64,000 bases of DNA. Origin: Dongia sedimenti (lineage in GTDB: Bacteria > Pseudomonadota > Alphaproteobacteria > Dongiales > Dongiaceae). Of this stretch, positions 8,929 through 16,781 are shown one piece after another (positions within the stretch are counted from its first letter, which is position 1; each line of letters starts with the position of its first letter). Under the pieces are notes generated by a model. The model was not told the DNA's origin and did not search any database. It saw only the letters and a program-made list of their open reading frames with translations. The DNA lies in NCBI GenBank assembly GCA_030715195.1, contig JAUYVI010000008.1, forward strand, positions 158,411 through 222,410, read 5' to 3'. A program made the position numbers and the translations under genes.

Positions 8929-9288
8929 ATGTTGCGCCTGAAGCCGAACCTGAAGGGATCGAAAACGATCGCCGCCGCCATCGCCGGCGGACTCGCTATG
9001 ATGGCGGTGAGTGTCTCGGCCGCGCAAGCGGATGACGATTGGCACGGCAACGGCCATGGCAACGGCAATGGCTGGGGCCACAACAAGCATTGGAACCGCG
9101 GCCATGGCGACTGGGATGGCGGCCCGCGCGTCGTCGTCCGCAACGGCTACTACTATGCCCCGCCGCCGCGCGTCTATTACGCGCCGCCGCCGGTCTACTA
9201 CGCGCCTCCGCCGCCGGTCTATTACGCACCGCCTCCGCCGGTCTATTACCAGCCCGCGCCGGCGGTCAGCCTGCAGTTCCGCCTCTAG
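8929..9288 (+). CDS. Secreted His/Gly- and Tyr/Pro-rich repeat protein
   Basis: This 119-aa protein of unknown function starts with a signal peptide (residues about 1-34, ending SVSAAQA before DDDW). A His/Gly/Asn-rich stretch (HGNGHGNGNGWGHN) follows, then at least four copies of a VYYAPPPP-type repeat. The mature part is entirely low-complexity, so it is probably an envelope or extracellular structural or surface protein. I chose the ATG at 8929, with GTGGAG eight bases upstream, because the frame upstream does not look coding. It is divergent from metZ and 10 bp upstream of another Tyr/Pro-rich gene, probably its operon partner. Function is not inferred beyond export. Confidence 0.75.
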   Translation: MLRLKPNLKGSKTIAAAIAGGLAMMAVSVSAAQADDDWHGNGHGNGNGWGHNKHWNRGHGDWDGGPRVVVRNGYYYAPPPRVYYAPPPVYYAPPPPVYYAPPPPVYYQPAPAVSLQFRL

Positions 9289-9298
9289 GCGCCGGGCA

Positions 9299-10006
9299 AT
9301 GCCGCATGTGAGAATCCTGACCAGGGGTGCGGCGGCGTTTGCCGCCGCACTCGCCTTCTCCGCGCTCGGTCTCGCCACCGCCGCGGCCGATCCCGGACAT
9401 GGGGAGCACGGCTGGCATGGCGGCCCACGCGGACCGGTCGTGGTGGTGCGTCCCGGCTATTACTATCCGCCGCCGGCCTACTACTACCCGCCGCCGCCCG
9501 TGGTTTATGCCGCGCCGCCACCGCCCGTCGTTTATGCGGCGCCGCCGCCGGTCGTCTATCAGCCGGCGCCGGTCGTAGTCGCCGCGCCGCCGCCGCCGCA
9601 GCTCGTCTGCCGTGACAGCGGCACCGGCGCCGCCTTGGGCGCGGCAGCGGGCGGGACCGCGGGTGCCATCCTCGGCGCCACCAGCAGCCATGGTCGCCAT
9701 CAATGGGCGGCGACGGCCGGCGGCGCCATCCTCGGCGTGCTGCTCGGCGGCACGGTGGGACATGCGGTCGATGCGCTCGACCAGGACTGCGCCGCGCAAG
9801 CGGTCGCCTATGGCCCGATCGGTCAGCCGGTCGGCTGGGCGAGCCCCTACGGCACGCAGTACCAGGTGACGCCGGTCCAGCAATACGTCGCGCAAGGCAC
9901 GACCTGCCGCGAGTATCAGGCCAATGCCGCGATCGACGGCCGCTGGCAGCAGGTGCGCGGCACCGCCTGCCTGCAGCCCGACGGCAGCTGGCGCGTCGTC
10001 AATTAG
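9299..10006 (+). CDS. Exported glycine-zipper surface-antigen-like protein with Tyr/Pro-rich region
   Basis: The 235-aa product has a signal peptide (ending at about ATAAA before DPGHGEHG) and a His/Gly then Tyr/Pro-rich segment made of YYPPPP and VVYAAPPPP repeats. A glycine zipper of the 2TM type follows (GAALGAAAGGTAGAILG and GGAILGVLLGGTVGHAVD). The C-terminal block CREYQANAAIDGRWQQVRGTA, ending in PDGSWRVVN, resembles the end of the rickettsial 17-kDa surface antigen family. That domain order suggests an outer-membrane-associated protein. The low-complexity part is shared in style with the gene 10 bp upstream, which suggests a tandem pair that arose by duplication of the repeat segment. 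No enzymatic motif is visible. Confidence 0.8.
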   Translation: MPHVRILTRGAAAFAAALAFSALGLATAAADPGHGEHGWHGGPRGPVVVVRPGYYYPPPAYYYPPPPVVYAAPPPPVVYAAPPPVVYQPAPVVVAAPPPPQLVCRDSGTGAALGAAAGGTAGAILGATSSHGRHQWAATAGGAILGVLLGGTVGHAVDALDQDCAAQAVAYGPIGQPVGWASPYGTQYQVTPVQQYVAQGTTCREYQANAAIDGRWQQVRGTACLQPDGSWRVVN

Positions 10007-10080
10007 GTCCAATGCTTGCCTGCGCGATCCGGCCGTCTTTAAATTGATCGGGGGCATGATGGGGGACTGAGTCGGAACGA

Positions 10081-10470
10081 ATGGCCGAGCGTATCGCGAC
10101 GCGCGACCGGTTCTTCGATGGCCGGAATGCGGTGCGCCGCGCGGTGGCGCCGCAACTGATCGGCGGCACGCTTTCGATCAACGATCCTGATGGCCGCGCG
10201 GTCGCGCGCTGGGATGTGGGCGACATGGCGCTGGTGGCGCGCGACAAGGCCGAGGACAGTATGGTCTTCGCCCTCGCCGGCGATCCAAGGCCGCAACTGG
10301 TGCTGTTCGACAGCCCGCAGCGCGCTGCCCTGCTCGCCGCCGCGCCGAAGCTCCGTCGCCTGCGCCGGCAAAGGCCGCGTCGCGGATGGCGCCACCGGCT
10401 GGGCTTGGCCGTACTGCGATTGGCACTGATCGCGCTCTTCGTTCTCGCCGCGAGCCGCGGCATCCAGTGA
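10081..10470 (+). CDS. Small hypothetical protein with one C-terminal membrane segment
   Basis: This 129-aa product has an N-terminal beta-rich part (FFDGRNAVRRAVAPQL, then LSINDPDGRAVARWDVGDM). An Ala/Arg stretch and a hydrophobic segment at about 105-124 (LAVLRLALIALFVLAASRG) follow. The N-terminal pattern resembles the small domain that precedes a membrane segment and an M48 metalloprotease domain in some proteobacterial proteins, but here the protein stops right after the membrane helix and no HExxH follows. It could be a free-standing homologue or a truncated peptidase gene. The start ATG has only a weak purine stretch before it. Reading is tentative. Confidence 0.6.
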   Translation: MAERIATRDRFFDGRNAVRRAVAPQLIGGTLSINDPDGRAVARWDVGDMALVARDKAEDSMVFALAGDPRPQLVLFDSPQRAALLAAAPKLRRLRRQRPRRGWRHRLGLAVLRLALIALFVLAASRGIQ

Positions 10471-10703
10471 CGCGCTGCCGCGGCCGGATTCACAGTACCG
10501 TGACTCCGTCCCGTTAAATATTTGAAATATAAGGCGGAAAAAAACGACTCGGCGGCGGCGACCCGAATTTGCAGGGCCGGACGCGAACTTTTGCCCGGCT
10601 TGATCGTTTACTGAGGCGAGATGACCGAAGGGCCTCCCACAGCGGAAAGCGCCCAACGGGGGAACTTCTCGCGGGTCATGGAATTTCAGAAGGAGTCGTA
10701 TCC

Positions 10704-10916
10704 ATGAAGCGCGTAATCGCGAGCTTAGCCCTCGTCGCGTTTTTGGCCGGCTGCTCGGGCATGTCGGGCCAGGAACAACGCACTCTGTCCGGCGGCGCGA
10801 TCGGCGCGGCCGGCGGCGCAGGTGTCGGCCTGCTGCTGGGCGCCCCGGTGGCCGGCGCGCTCGTAGGCGGCGCGGCGGGTGCAGCGACCGGTGCTCTCTG
10901 CTGCAACAAGGATTGA
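10704..10916 (+). CDS. Small glycine-zipper lipoprotein
   Basis: A 70-aa lipoprotein precursor. The signal sequence MKRVIASLALVAFLAGC ends in a lipobox (LAGC) with Cys17 as the lipidated residue. The rest is a glycine zipper (GGAIGAAGGAGVGLLLG, then GGAAGAATGAL), ending CCNKD. The start ATG is preceded by AGAAGGAG at good spacing. Proteins of this type sit in the outer membrane and often belong to envelope stress regulons, but nothing here shows regulation. A structured RNA candidate and a terminator lie downstream. Confidence 0.8.
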   Translation: MKRVIASLALVAFLAGCSGMSGQEQRTLSGGAIGAAGGAGVGLLLGAPVAGALVGGAAGAATGALCCNKD

Positions 10917-10948
10917 GGAACGCAACAGACCAAACGGAATAATCAAAA

Positions 10949-11093
10949 GCGCTGCGGCTTCGGACCCCCGACTGGATCCGCAAAAGCGCCGAACGAGATC
11001 CTCACTGGCCCGGTCTCCCCACCCACGGACCTGGATCTCGTTGTTGAGGCAATGCCTCGACTGACGCCCGGCGCAAGCCGGGCGTTTTCTTTT
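10949..11093 (+). ncRNA. Candidate structured small RNA or 3' UTR with three stem-loops
   Basis: Three helices follow one another. The first (GCGC/TGCGG at 10949-10957 with CCGCA at 10978-10982 and GCGC at 10986-10989) is interrupted. The second is a perfect 10-bp stem of AACGAGATCC (10992-11001) and GGATCTCGTT (11033-11042), closing a C-rich loop with TCTCCCCACCC. The third is an intrinsic terminator at 11064-11093. No frame here resembles a protein. C-rich loops like this occur in bacterial antisense sRNAs that pair with Shine-Dalgarno sequences. It could equally be the structured 3' end of the lipoprotein mRNA, since no promoter is evident. Confidence 0.45.
11064..11093 (+). terminator. 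Rho-independent terminator
   Basis: ACGCCCGGC (11064-11072) and GCCGGGCGT (11077-11085) form a perfect 9-bp stem with a GCAA tetraloop, followed by a T-rich tail (TTTCTTTT). It ends either the lipoprotein message or the candidate RNA before it. The following 240 bp up to ccr are more AT-rich than the surroundings and probably hold the ccr promoter, though I cannot pick one hexamer pair with confidence. Confidence 0.85.
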
Positions 11094-11332
11094 GCCATGA
11101 TGGATTGACGGGGTAGAGTCCGGTTCTCCCATGGTGCGGCGCGCACAGTGCGCGCGTTATTAAATTTCCTACTTTTGATCAAGATCGCATCTTTTTAACA
11201 TTTACCGCCGATTCACAGACAGTTTCATAAAGTTTTCCACTTGACCCTCCCGCGAGCGCGAAGGCAGGATGCAACGGATTTCGCAGTTGCGAATTAGTTT
11301 CGGCCAGCCAAAAGCCACGGGAGTTTGGGATC

Positions 11333-12655
11333 ATGAGTGACAATGCCGTCGTCATTCCGCTGACCAAGAAGGGCGCGCCGGAGGGCCCCAACGGCGCACC
11401 GAAGGGCCCGCCGCTCAAGGACCTCTACGAGCTCGGCGAGATCCCGCCGCTCGGCCACGTCCCGCCGAAGATGTATGCCTGGGCGATCCGCCGCGAGCGC
11501 CATGGCCCGCCCGACAAGTCGTTCCAGGTCGAGGTGGTCGAGACCCCGAAGCTCGAGGCCGACGAGGTCCTGGTCATGGTGATGGCCGCCGGCGTCAACT
11601 ACAACGGCGTCTGGGCCGGCTTGGGCAAGCCGATCTCCCCCTTCGACGTCCACAAGGCCGAGTATCACATTGCCGGTTCCGACGCCGCCGGCATCGTCTG
11701 GGCGATCGGCTCGCGGGTGAAGCGCTGGAAGGTCGGCGACGAGGTCGTGGTTCATTGCAACCAGGACGACGGCGACGATGAGGAGTGCAACGGCGGCGAC
11801 CCGATGTTCTCGCCCTCGCAGCGCATCTGGGGCTATGAGACGCCGGACGGATCCTTCGCCCAGTTCTGCCGCGTGCAGGGCCGCCAGTTGATGGTGCGGC
11901 CCAAGCATCTCACCTGGGAAGAGAGCGCCTGCTACACGCTGACGCTCGCCACCGCCTACCGCATGCTGTTCGGTCATCGTCCGCATATCCTGCGGCCCGG
12001 TCACAACGTGCTGGTCTGGGGCGCCTCGGGCGGCCTCGGCTCGATGGCGGTGCAGCTGATCGCGACGGCCGGCGCCAATGCGATCGGCGTGATCTCCGAC
12101 GAATCCAAGCGCGACTTCGTCATGCAATTGGGCGCCAAGGGCGTCATCAACCGCAACGACTTCGACTGCTGGGGCCAGCTCCCCGATGTCGACGACGCCG
12201 CGACCTATGGCGAGTACATGAAGAAGTGCCGCGCCTTCGGCAAGGCGATCTGGGACGTCACCGGCAAGGGCATCGACGTCGATTTCGTGTTCGAGCATCC
12301 CGGCGAAGCCACCTTCCCGGTCTCCTGCTTCGTGGTGAAGCGCGGCGGCATGGTGGTGTTCTGCGCCGGCACCACCGGCTACAACATCACCTTCGATGCG
12401 CGCTTCGTCTGGATGCGCCAGAAGCGCATTCAGGGCAGCCACTTCGCCAACCTGCTGCAGGCGAGCCAGGCCAACCATCTCGTGGTCGAGCGCCGCATCG
12501 ATCCCTGCATGTCGGAAGTCTTCTCCTGGGAGGACATCCCGCTCGCCCATATGAAGATGTGGAAGAACCAGCACAAGCCCGGCAATATGGCGGTGCTGAT
12601 CCAGGCCAAGCGCCCGGGCCGGCGCACCCTCGAAGACTGCCAAGAAGAGCAATGA
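11333..12655 (+). CDS. ccr: Crotonyl-CoA carboxylase/reductase
   Basis: Ccr reductively carboxylates crotonyl-CoA with NADPH and CO2 to (2S)-ethylmalonyl-CoA, the defining step of the ethylmalonyl-CoA pathway. The 440-aa zinc-less MDR-family protein has the long N-terminal PPLKDLYELGEIPPLGHVP segment. It also has GVNYNGVWAG (87-96), HCNQDDGDDEEC, WGYETPDGSFAQF (166-178), the nucleotide-binding loop VWGASGGLGSMA (228-239) and IQGSHFAN (367-373). Asn91, Glu169 and His370 fall where CO2-binding residues are known in characterised Ccr enzymes, a match inferred by motif only. Ordinary enoyl reductases lack the N-terminal segment and the QDD loop. mcd follows 10 bp downstream, so both are probably one operon. 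Confidence 0.96.
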   Translation: MSDNAVVIPLTKKGAPEGPNGAPKGPPLKDLYELGEIPPLGHVPPKMYAWAIRRERHGPPDKSFQVEVVETPKLEADEVLVMVMAAGVNYNGVWAGLGKPISPFDVHKAEYHIAGSDAAGIVWAIGSRVKRWKVGDEVVVHCNQDDGDDEECNGGDPMFSPSQRIWGYETPDGSFAQFCRVQGRQLMVRPKHLTWEESACYTLTLATAYRMLFGHRPHILRPGHNVLVWGASGGLGSMAVQLIATAGANAIGVISDESKRDFVMQLGAKGVINRNDFDCWGQLPDVDDAATYGEYMKKCRAFGKAIWDVTGKGIDVDFVFEHPGEATFPVSCFVVKRGGMVVFCAGTTGYNITFDARFVWMRQKRIQGSHFANLLQASQANHLVVERRIDPCMSEVFSWEDIPLAHMKMWKNQHKPGNMAVLIQAKRPGRRTLEDCQEEQ

Positions 12656-12665
12656 GGAACGCGTG

Positions 12666-14351
12666 ATGTCGGCGCAGACGGCGGTCCAGGCTGCCGGTGG
12701 CACGGCGGCCTCTCCGCTGCTGCCGAATCTCCTCGAACGCTGTCACGTCGGCCTGAATGCCGCCGAGACCATCGTCGAATCCGCGCGCCGCGCCGTCACC
12801 GCGCGCGTCACGTCCGGCGGCAAGATCGAGGCCCGCGCTTTCGACAATGCGCAATTCGCCGCCCACGGCTTTGCCTGGCTCGCCACCTACGCGACGGCGC
12901 TCGCGCAATTGCTGGCCTGGGCCGAGCGTCTCAACGAAACCGCTCGCTTCGGCGAGACCGAGGCGCTGATCCTGCAGATCGGCTTCGGCGAATATCTGGC
13001 GCAGCTCGGCGGCGGCTTCCCGATGAGCCAAGGCGAGATCGTGCGCCCCGCCGATCTCGGCCTCTCCGCTGCGGATCTCCGCCCGCTGGAAGCCGTCACC
13101 GACCTCATTTCGTCCGGCAACACCGCCGATGCCCGCGCCGCACTTGCCGGGCACATCGCCGACGGAAATTTCGGCGAGGCCGCGCTCGACGACGAATCCC
13201 TCGCCATCATCCGCGACCAGTTCCACGCCTTCGCCGAGGCGCATCGCGAGGATGCGCATCAATGGCATCTCAAGGACGCGCTGATTCCGATCGACGTGAT
13301 CGAGCAGCTCGCCGAGATGGGCGTCTTCGGCCTGACCGTGCCGGAGGATTTCGGCGGGTCGGGTCTCGGCAAGCTCGCCATGTGCGTCGTCACCGAGGAG
13401 CTTTCGCGCGGCTATATCGGCCTGGGCTCGCTCGGCACGCGCTCCGAGATCGCGGCCGAGCTGATCCGCCTCGGCGGCACCGAGGCGCAAAAATCAAAAT
13501 GGCTGCCGAAGCTCGCTTCCGGCGAAATCCTGCCGACCGCGGTCTTCACCGAACCCAACACCGGCTCCGATCTGGGCTCCCTGCGCACCCGCGCCGTCAA
13601 AGACGGCGACGTCTACAAGGTGACCGGCAACAAGACCTGGATCACCCATGCCGCGCGCAGCGACGTGATGACCTTGCTGGCGCGCACCGACCCGAACTCA
13701 ACCGACTATCGCGGCCTCTCGATGTTCATCGCCGAGAAGCCCCGCGGCACGGAGCAGAACCCCTTCCCCGCCCCCGGCATGAAGGGCGGCGAGATTCCGG
13801 TGCTCGGCTATCGCGGCATGAAGGAATACGAGCTCTCCTTCGACGGTTTCGAAGTGAAGGCCGAGAACCTGCTCGGCGGCGCCGAGGGCGAAGGCTTCAA
13901 GCAGCTGATGGCGACCTTCGAGAGCGCCCGCATCCAGACCGCGGCCCGCGCCGTCGGCGTCGCGCAATGCGCCATGGAGCTCGGCCTCAAATACGCGCGC
14001 GAACGCATCCAGTTCGGCAAGCCGATCTACGCCTTCCCGCGCATCTCCGGCAAGCTCGCCTGGATGGCGGTGGAAACGATGATCGCCCGCCAGCTCTCCT
14101 ATTTCGCCGCCCGCGAGAAGGACAGCGACCGCCGCTGCGACATCCCCGCCGGCATGGCCAAGCTGCTGGCGGCACGCTGTGCCTGGTCGAACGCCGACAA
14201 CGCCCTGCAGATCCACGGCGGCAACGGCTACGCCCAGGAATACCCGATCAGCCGCGTCCTCTGCGACGCCCGCATCCTCAACATCTTCGAAGGCGCCGCC
14301 GAGATCCAGGCCCAGGTCGTGGCGCGCGGGTTGTTGAGCGGGCGGAACTGA
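12666..14351 (+). CDS. mcd: (2S)-Methylsuccinyl-CoA dehydrogenase
   Basis: Mcd oxidises methylsuccinyl-CoA to mesaconyl-CoA with FAD, two steps after Ccr. The 561-aa protein has an N-terminal extension of about 170 residues that ordinary 380-aa acyl-CoA dehydrogenases lack and Mcd has. The acyl-CoA dehydrogenase fold follows, with TAVFTEPNTGSDLGSLRTRA, GNKTWITHAARSD, RIQFGKPI, IHGGNGYAQEYPISRVLCDARI and the catalytic-base region NIFEGAAEIQ near the C terminus. The ATG at 12666 follows GAGG, and a GTG directly before it is in frame. Its position right behind ccr supports the assignment. It shares no operon with ecm, which lies 5 kb away on the other strand. Confidence 0.92.
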   Translation: MSAQTAVQAAGGTAASPLLPNLLERCHVGLNAAETIVESARRAVTARVTSGGKIEARAFDNAQFAAHGFAWLATYATALAQLLAWAERLNETARFGETEALILQIGFGEYLAQLGGGFPMSQGEIVRPADLGLSAADLRPLEAVTDLISSGNTADARAALAGHIADGNFGEAALDDESLAIIRDQFHAFAEAHREDAHQWHLKDALIPIDVIEQLAEMGVFGLTVPEDFGGSGLGKLAMCVVTEELSRGYIGLGSLGTRSEIAAELIRLGGTEAQKSKWLPKLASGEILPTAVFTEPNTGSDLGSLRTRAVKDGDVYKVTGNKTWITHAARSDVMTLLARTDPNSTDYRGLSMFIAEKPRGTEQNPFPAPGMKGGEIPVLGYRGMKEYELSFDGFEVKAENLLGGAEGEGFKQLMATFESARIQTAARAVGVAQCAMELGLKYARERIQFGKPIYAFPRISGKLAWMAVETMIARQLSYFAAREKDSDRRCDIPAGMAKLLAARCAWSNADNALQIHGGNGYAQEYPISRVLCDARILNIFEGAAEIQAQVVARGLLSGRN

Positions 14352-14355
14352 CCCA

Positions 14356-14400
14356 GTACGTCATCGCCGGGCTTGACCCGGCGATCTTTATCCGACGCAC
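14356..14400. repeat. Short interspersed palindromic repeat (alphaproteobacterial type)
   Basis: The segment contains GTCATCGCCGGGCTTGACCC followed by GGCGATC, an imperfect palindrome typical of the dispersed GTCAT-n-CCGGGCTTGACCCGG repeats found between genes in many alphaproteobacteria. It starts a few bases after the mcd stop codon and may act as a transcript 3' end. A longer relative is present at 27374-27496. The remaining 200 bp up to 14595 show no gene. Confidence 0.6.
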
Positions 14401-14595
14401 TGACTCTTCCTTGTCACGGCCCGTGCCGCGCGAATTTGAATCCCGCCGACCATTTAGATTAAGATGTAATCGTCCGGGCTGGGCAGTGGAGTTCACCGAT
14501 CCCAGCTTTCATCGATGCAGAGGCGGCAAGTCATGGACCAGGGCACGCACCATTCAGTTCAGCACGAAGCCGCCGAAGGCTGAGGGCTAGGAGCC

Positions 14596-14787
14596 GTGTC
14601 CCCGCTTCTCATTGCCGGTATCGCCTTCATTCCCGCCGCGGTTGCCGCATTCCTCGCCTATCGTTTCCGCGTTCGAAAGATCGCCGACATGGAAATTCAA
14701 ATGACACCGATGCGGTGGGTCATGCTGGCCGCCAGCGCGGCCTTGGTGTTGGGGCTGCTGGGCTACGATTTGGTATTGGATTTTTAA
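14596..14787 (+). CDS. Small two-helix membrane protein, hypothetical
   Basis: A 63-aa frame starting at GTG encodes two hydrophobic segments (about residues 3-23, LLIAGIAFIPAAVAAFLAY, and 42-60, WVMLAASAALVLGLLGYDL). A short basic/acidic loop containing RFRVRKIADMEI separates them. An AGGAG lies only two bases before the GTG, which is closer than usual, so the true start could differ. Hydrophobic pattern and codon use look protein-like compared with the repeat region that follows. No family recognised; it stands alone between mcd and the repeat array. Confidence 0.4.
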   Translation: MSPLLIAGIAFIPAAVAAFLAYRFRVRKIADMEIQMTPMRWVMLAASAALVLGLLGYDLVLDF

Positions 14788-15051
14788 AAGGTACAGTTCC
14801 CCATAGAGGAAGATTGTAGCAGACACACCACATTCTCGAATTCACGCGCTCATATGCAGCGACCCGCTCCGCCGACCGTGGTAAAATGGCGGCGCTGTTT
14901 GACATCGTGAATTCCATCGTGTTCGTCGCCACGCCACGCGCATGCGCACAACCCGGACCCGACCTGGACAAAGAAGAAGCGCGGCCGGGGCAGCCATCAC
15001 TCTGGCTCCGTCTGCGTTGTTCATTCTCTGCTCTTCCCGTCTTGCCGTGCG

Positions 15052-15690
15052 TTGGCCTCACCCCAACGCAGACAGTACGCAGACAGACTCTGCACCGAAG
15101 CACGCGGCGCCACGCCCGAGCCTTTACCCAGCCTTTACCGAACGGAGAATCCGCGCGCCCGCTCGAACGCGCGGAAACCTTTGCTCGTCAGCGGCTTGTG
15201 TCGGGTGAAGCGGCTCCACGCGGGCGGTGGCCGTAAAGGCGAACCGGGCGGCCGGTCTTGTTCTGCGTCTTGCATGCGGCTCCGCAACGCAGACCCAGCG
15301 CAGACGTCGGGTTTGCGGATCGAGCACGCGCTGCGGCCCCAGTTTTTACCGGACCTTTACCGAACGCGGAATCCACGCGCCCGCAGAGGTGAGCCAAAGC
15401 CGTTTAAGATCAGAGGTTTGCGGGGCTCCAGCCGCGCAAAACGGACGGCGGCCGTAAAAGCTGGACCGCGCCCCGGCGATCTTGCTGGGCGCCTCGGTTG
15501 CCGCTCGGCAACGCAGACCCAACGCAGACAGACTGCGGACCGCCTGGACCCGGGCCGTCCGCGGTCAAGGTTGACCCAGGGTTTACAGAACGAAAACCGC
15601 ATCAGCCAGACAAAGCAGGGAAAGGCCCGCAGCGTCAAAAGCTTGCGCTGATTTTGCACCCTTTCAACGACGCAGGCCGTAAACCCGCAT
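15052..15690. repeat. Degenerate tandem array, about three units of 221-226 bp
   Basis: Landmark words recur at a constant pitch. ACGCAGAC appears at 15066, 15287 and 15511. CCTTTACCGAACG appears at 15132 and 15354, with a diverged GTTTACAGAACG form near 15581. CCGTAAA appears at 15231, 15452 and 15677. Within each unit two TTTACC-type hexamers lie 11 bp apart, and an inverted CGTAAA follows about 96 bp later. Frames remain open across parts of the array, but their translations are arginine-rich, repeat-derived and resemble no protein family. Together with 14788-15051, in which I see nothing recognisable, this makes a stretch of almost 950 bp without a convincing gene between the small membrane protein and the deaminase gene. 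Confidence 0.75.
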
Positions 15691-15733
15691 GGTCTCGCTT
15701 GGAGGCCACCCGCGGTCCGTGCTATCCGGCTGC

Positions 15734-16759
15734 ATGTCCGACAGCACCCTCGCCCGCTTCATCCGCGGTCTGCCCAAGGCCGAGCTGCACATCCACATCG
15801 AAGGCAGCCTCGAGCCCGAGCTGATGTTCCGCCTCGCCACGAAGAACGGCGTGACCCTGCCCTACCGCAGCGTCGAAGAGGTCCGCCAAGCCTATAACTT
15901 CGACAGCCTGCAAAGCTTCCTCGATCTCTACTACATGGCGGCGGGCGTCCTGCTGCACCGCGCGGACTTCGCCGCGCTGACCGAAGCCTATTTCGACCGC
16001 CTCGTCGCCGACGGCGGCGTCTATGCCGAGATTTTCTTCGACCCCCAGACGCACACCGACCGGGGCATCGCGCTGGGCGAGGCGCTCGGCGGCGTGCTGG
16101 ACGGCATGGCGCGGGCCGAGGCGCGGCACGGCATCAAGTCCAAGGTGATCCTCTGCTGCCTGCGCCATCTCGGCGAGGCGGAAGGCCTGCGGATGCTGGC
16201 CGAAGCCGAGCCGTTCCTCGACCGGGTGGTCGGGCTCGGTCTGGATTCCAGCGAGCGCGACTTTCCGCCGGCCGATTTCAAGCGCCTCTACGACGCCGCC
16301 CGCGCCAAAGGCCTGCGGCTGGTCGCGCATGCCGGCGAGGAAGGCCCTGCGGCCTTCGTGCGCGACGCGCTCGACGTGCTGAAGGTCGAGCGGATCGATC
16401 ACGGCATCCGCGCGATCGACGATCCGGCCCTGGTCGCGCGGCTGGCGCGGGCCGGCACCACGCTCACCGTCTGCCCGCTCTCGAACGTCCGGCTCTGCAC
16501 GGTGAACTCCCTCTCCGACCACCCGCTCCGCCGCCTCCATGAGGCCGGCGTCAAGGTCACCATCAACTCCGACGACCCCGCCTATTTCGGCGGCTATCTC
16601 CACGAGAACTATCTCCAGACCGCGCAAGCGCTGAACCTGACCGAGCCGGAGCTCGCCGAGATCGCCGGCAACAGCTTCCGCGGGGCGTTCCTCACCGACG
16701 ACGAGAAGGCCGGCTATCTCCAGCGCATAACGGCGTATGTCCGTGACGCCGCCTTCTAA
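15734..16759 (+). CDS. Adenine deaminase (adenosine deaminase superfamily)
   Basis: This is a 341-aa zinc amidohydrolase of the adenosine/adenine deaminase family. HIHIEGSLEPELMF near the N terminus provides the metal-binding His-x-His pair. VAHAGEEGP carries the third His and the catalytic Glu region, and ITINSDDPAYFGGY-like VTINSDDPAYFGGY provides the metal-binding Asp. The AYFGGYLHENY ending is characteristic of the adenine-specific branch, so adenine to hypoxanthine conversion in purine salvage is likely; adenosine is the alternative substrate. The ATG at 15734 is preferred because family similarity begins there, while 15 upstream codons fall in the repeat array. It converges with the next gene, leaving 22 bp. 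Confidence 0.88.
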   Translation: MSDSTLARFIRGLPKAELHIHIEGSLEPELMFRLATKNGVTLPYRSVEEVRQAYNFDSLQSFLDLYYMAAGVLLHRADFAALTEAYFDRLVADGGVYAEIFFDPQTHTDRGIALGEALGGVLDGMARAEARHGIKSKVILCCLRHLGEAEGLRMLAEAEPFLDRVVGLGLDSSERDFPPADFKRLYDAARAKGLRLVAHAGEEGPAAFVRDALDVLKVERIDHGIRAIDDPALVARLARAGTTLTVCPLSNVRLCTVNSLSDHPLRRLHEAGVKVTINSDDPAYFGGYLHENYLQTAQALNLTEPELAEIAGNSFRGAFLTDDEKAGYLQRITAYVRDAAF

Positions 16760-16781
16760 GCAAGCGCATGACGATCTTCAA

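Noticed and set aside
15052..15651. 199-codon plus-strand open frame across the tandem repeat array
   Set aside because: The translation only mirrors the DNA repeat (recurring LYRT-NPRAR words) and is Arg-rich. Unit lengths of 221, 224 and 226 bp do not keep one frame, so coding repeats are unlikely.
15052..15690. CRISPR array
   Set aside because: Units of about 222 bp are degenerate over their whole length, with no short identical repeats separated by unique spacers and no cas gene near.
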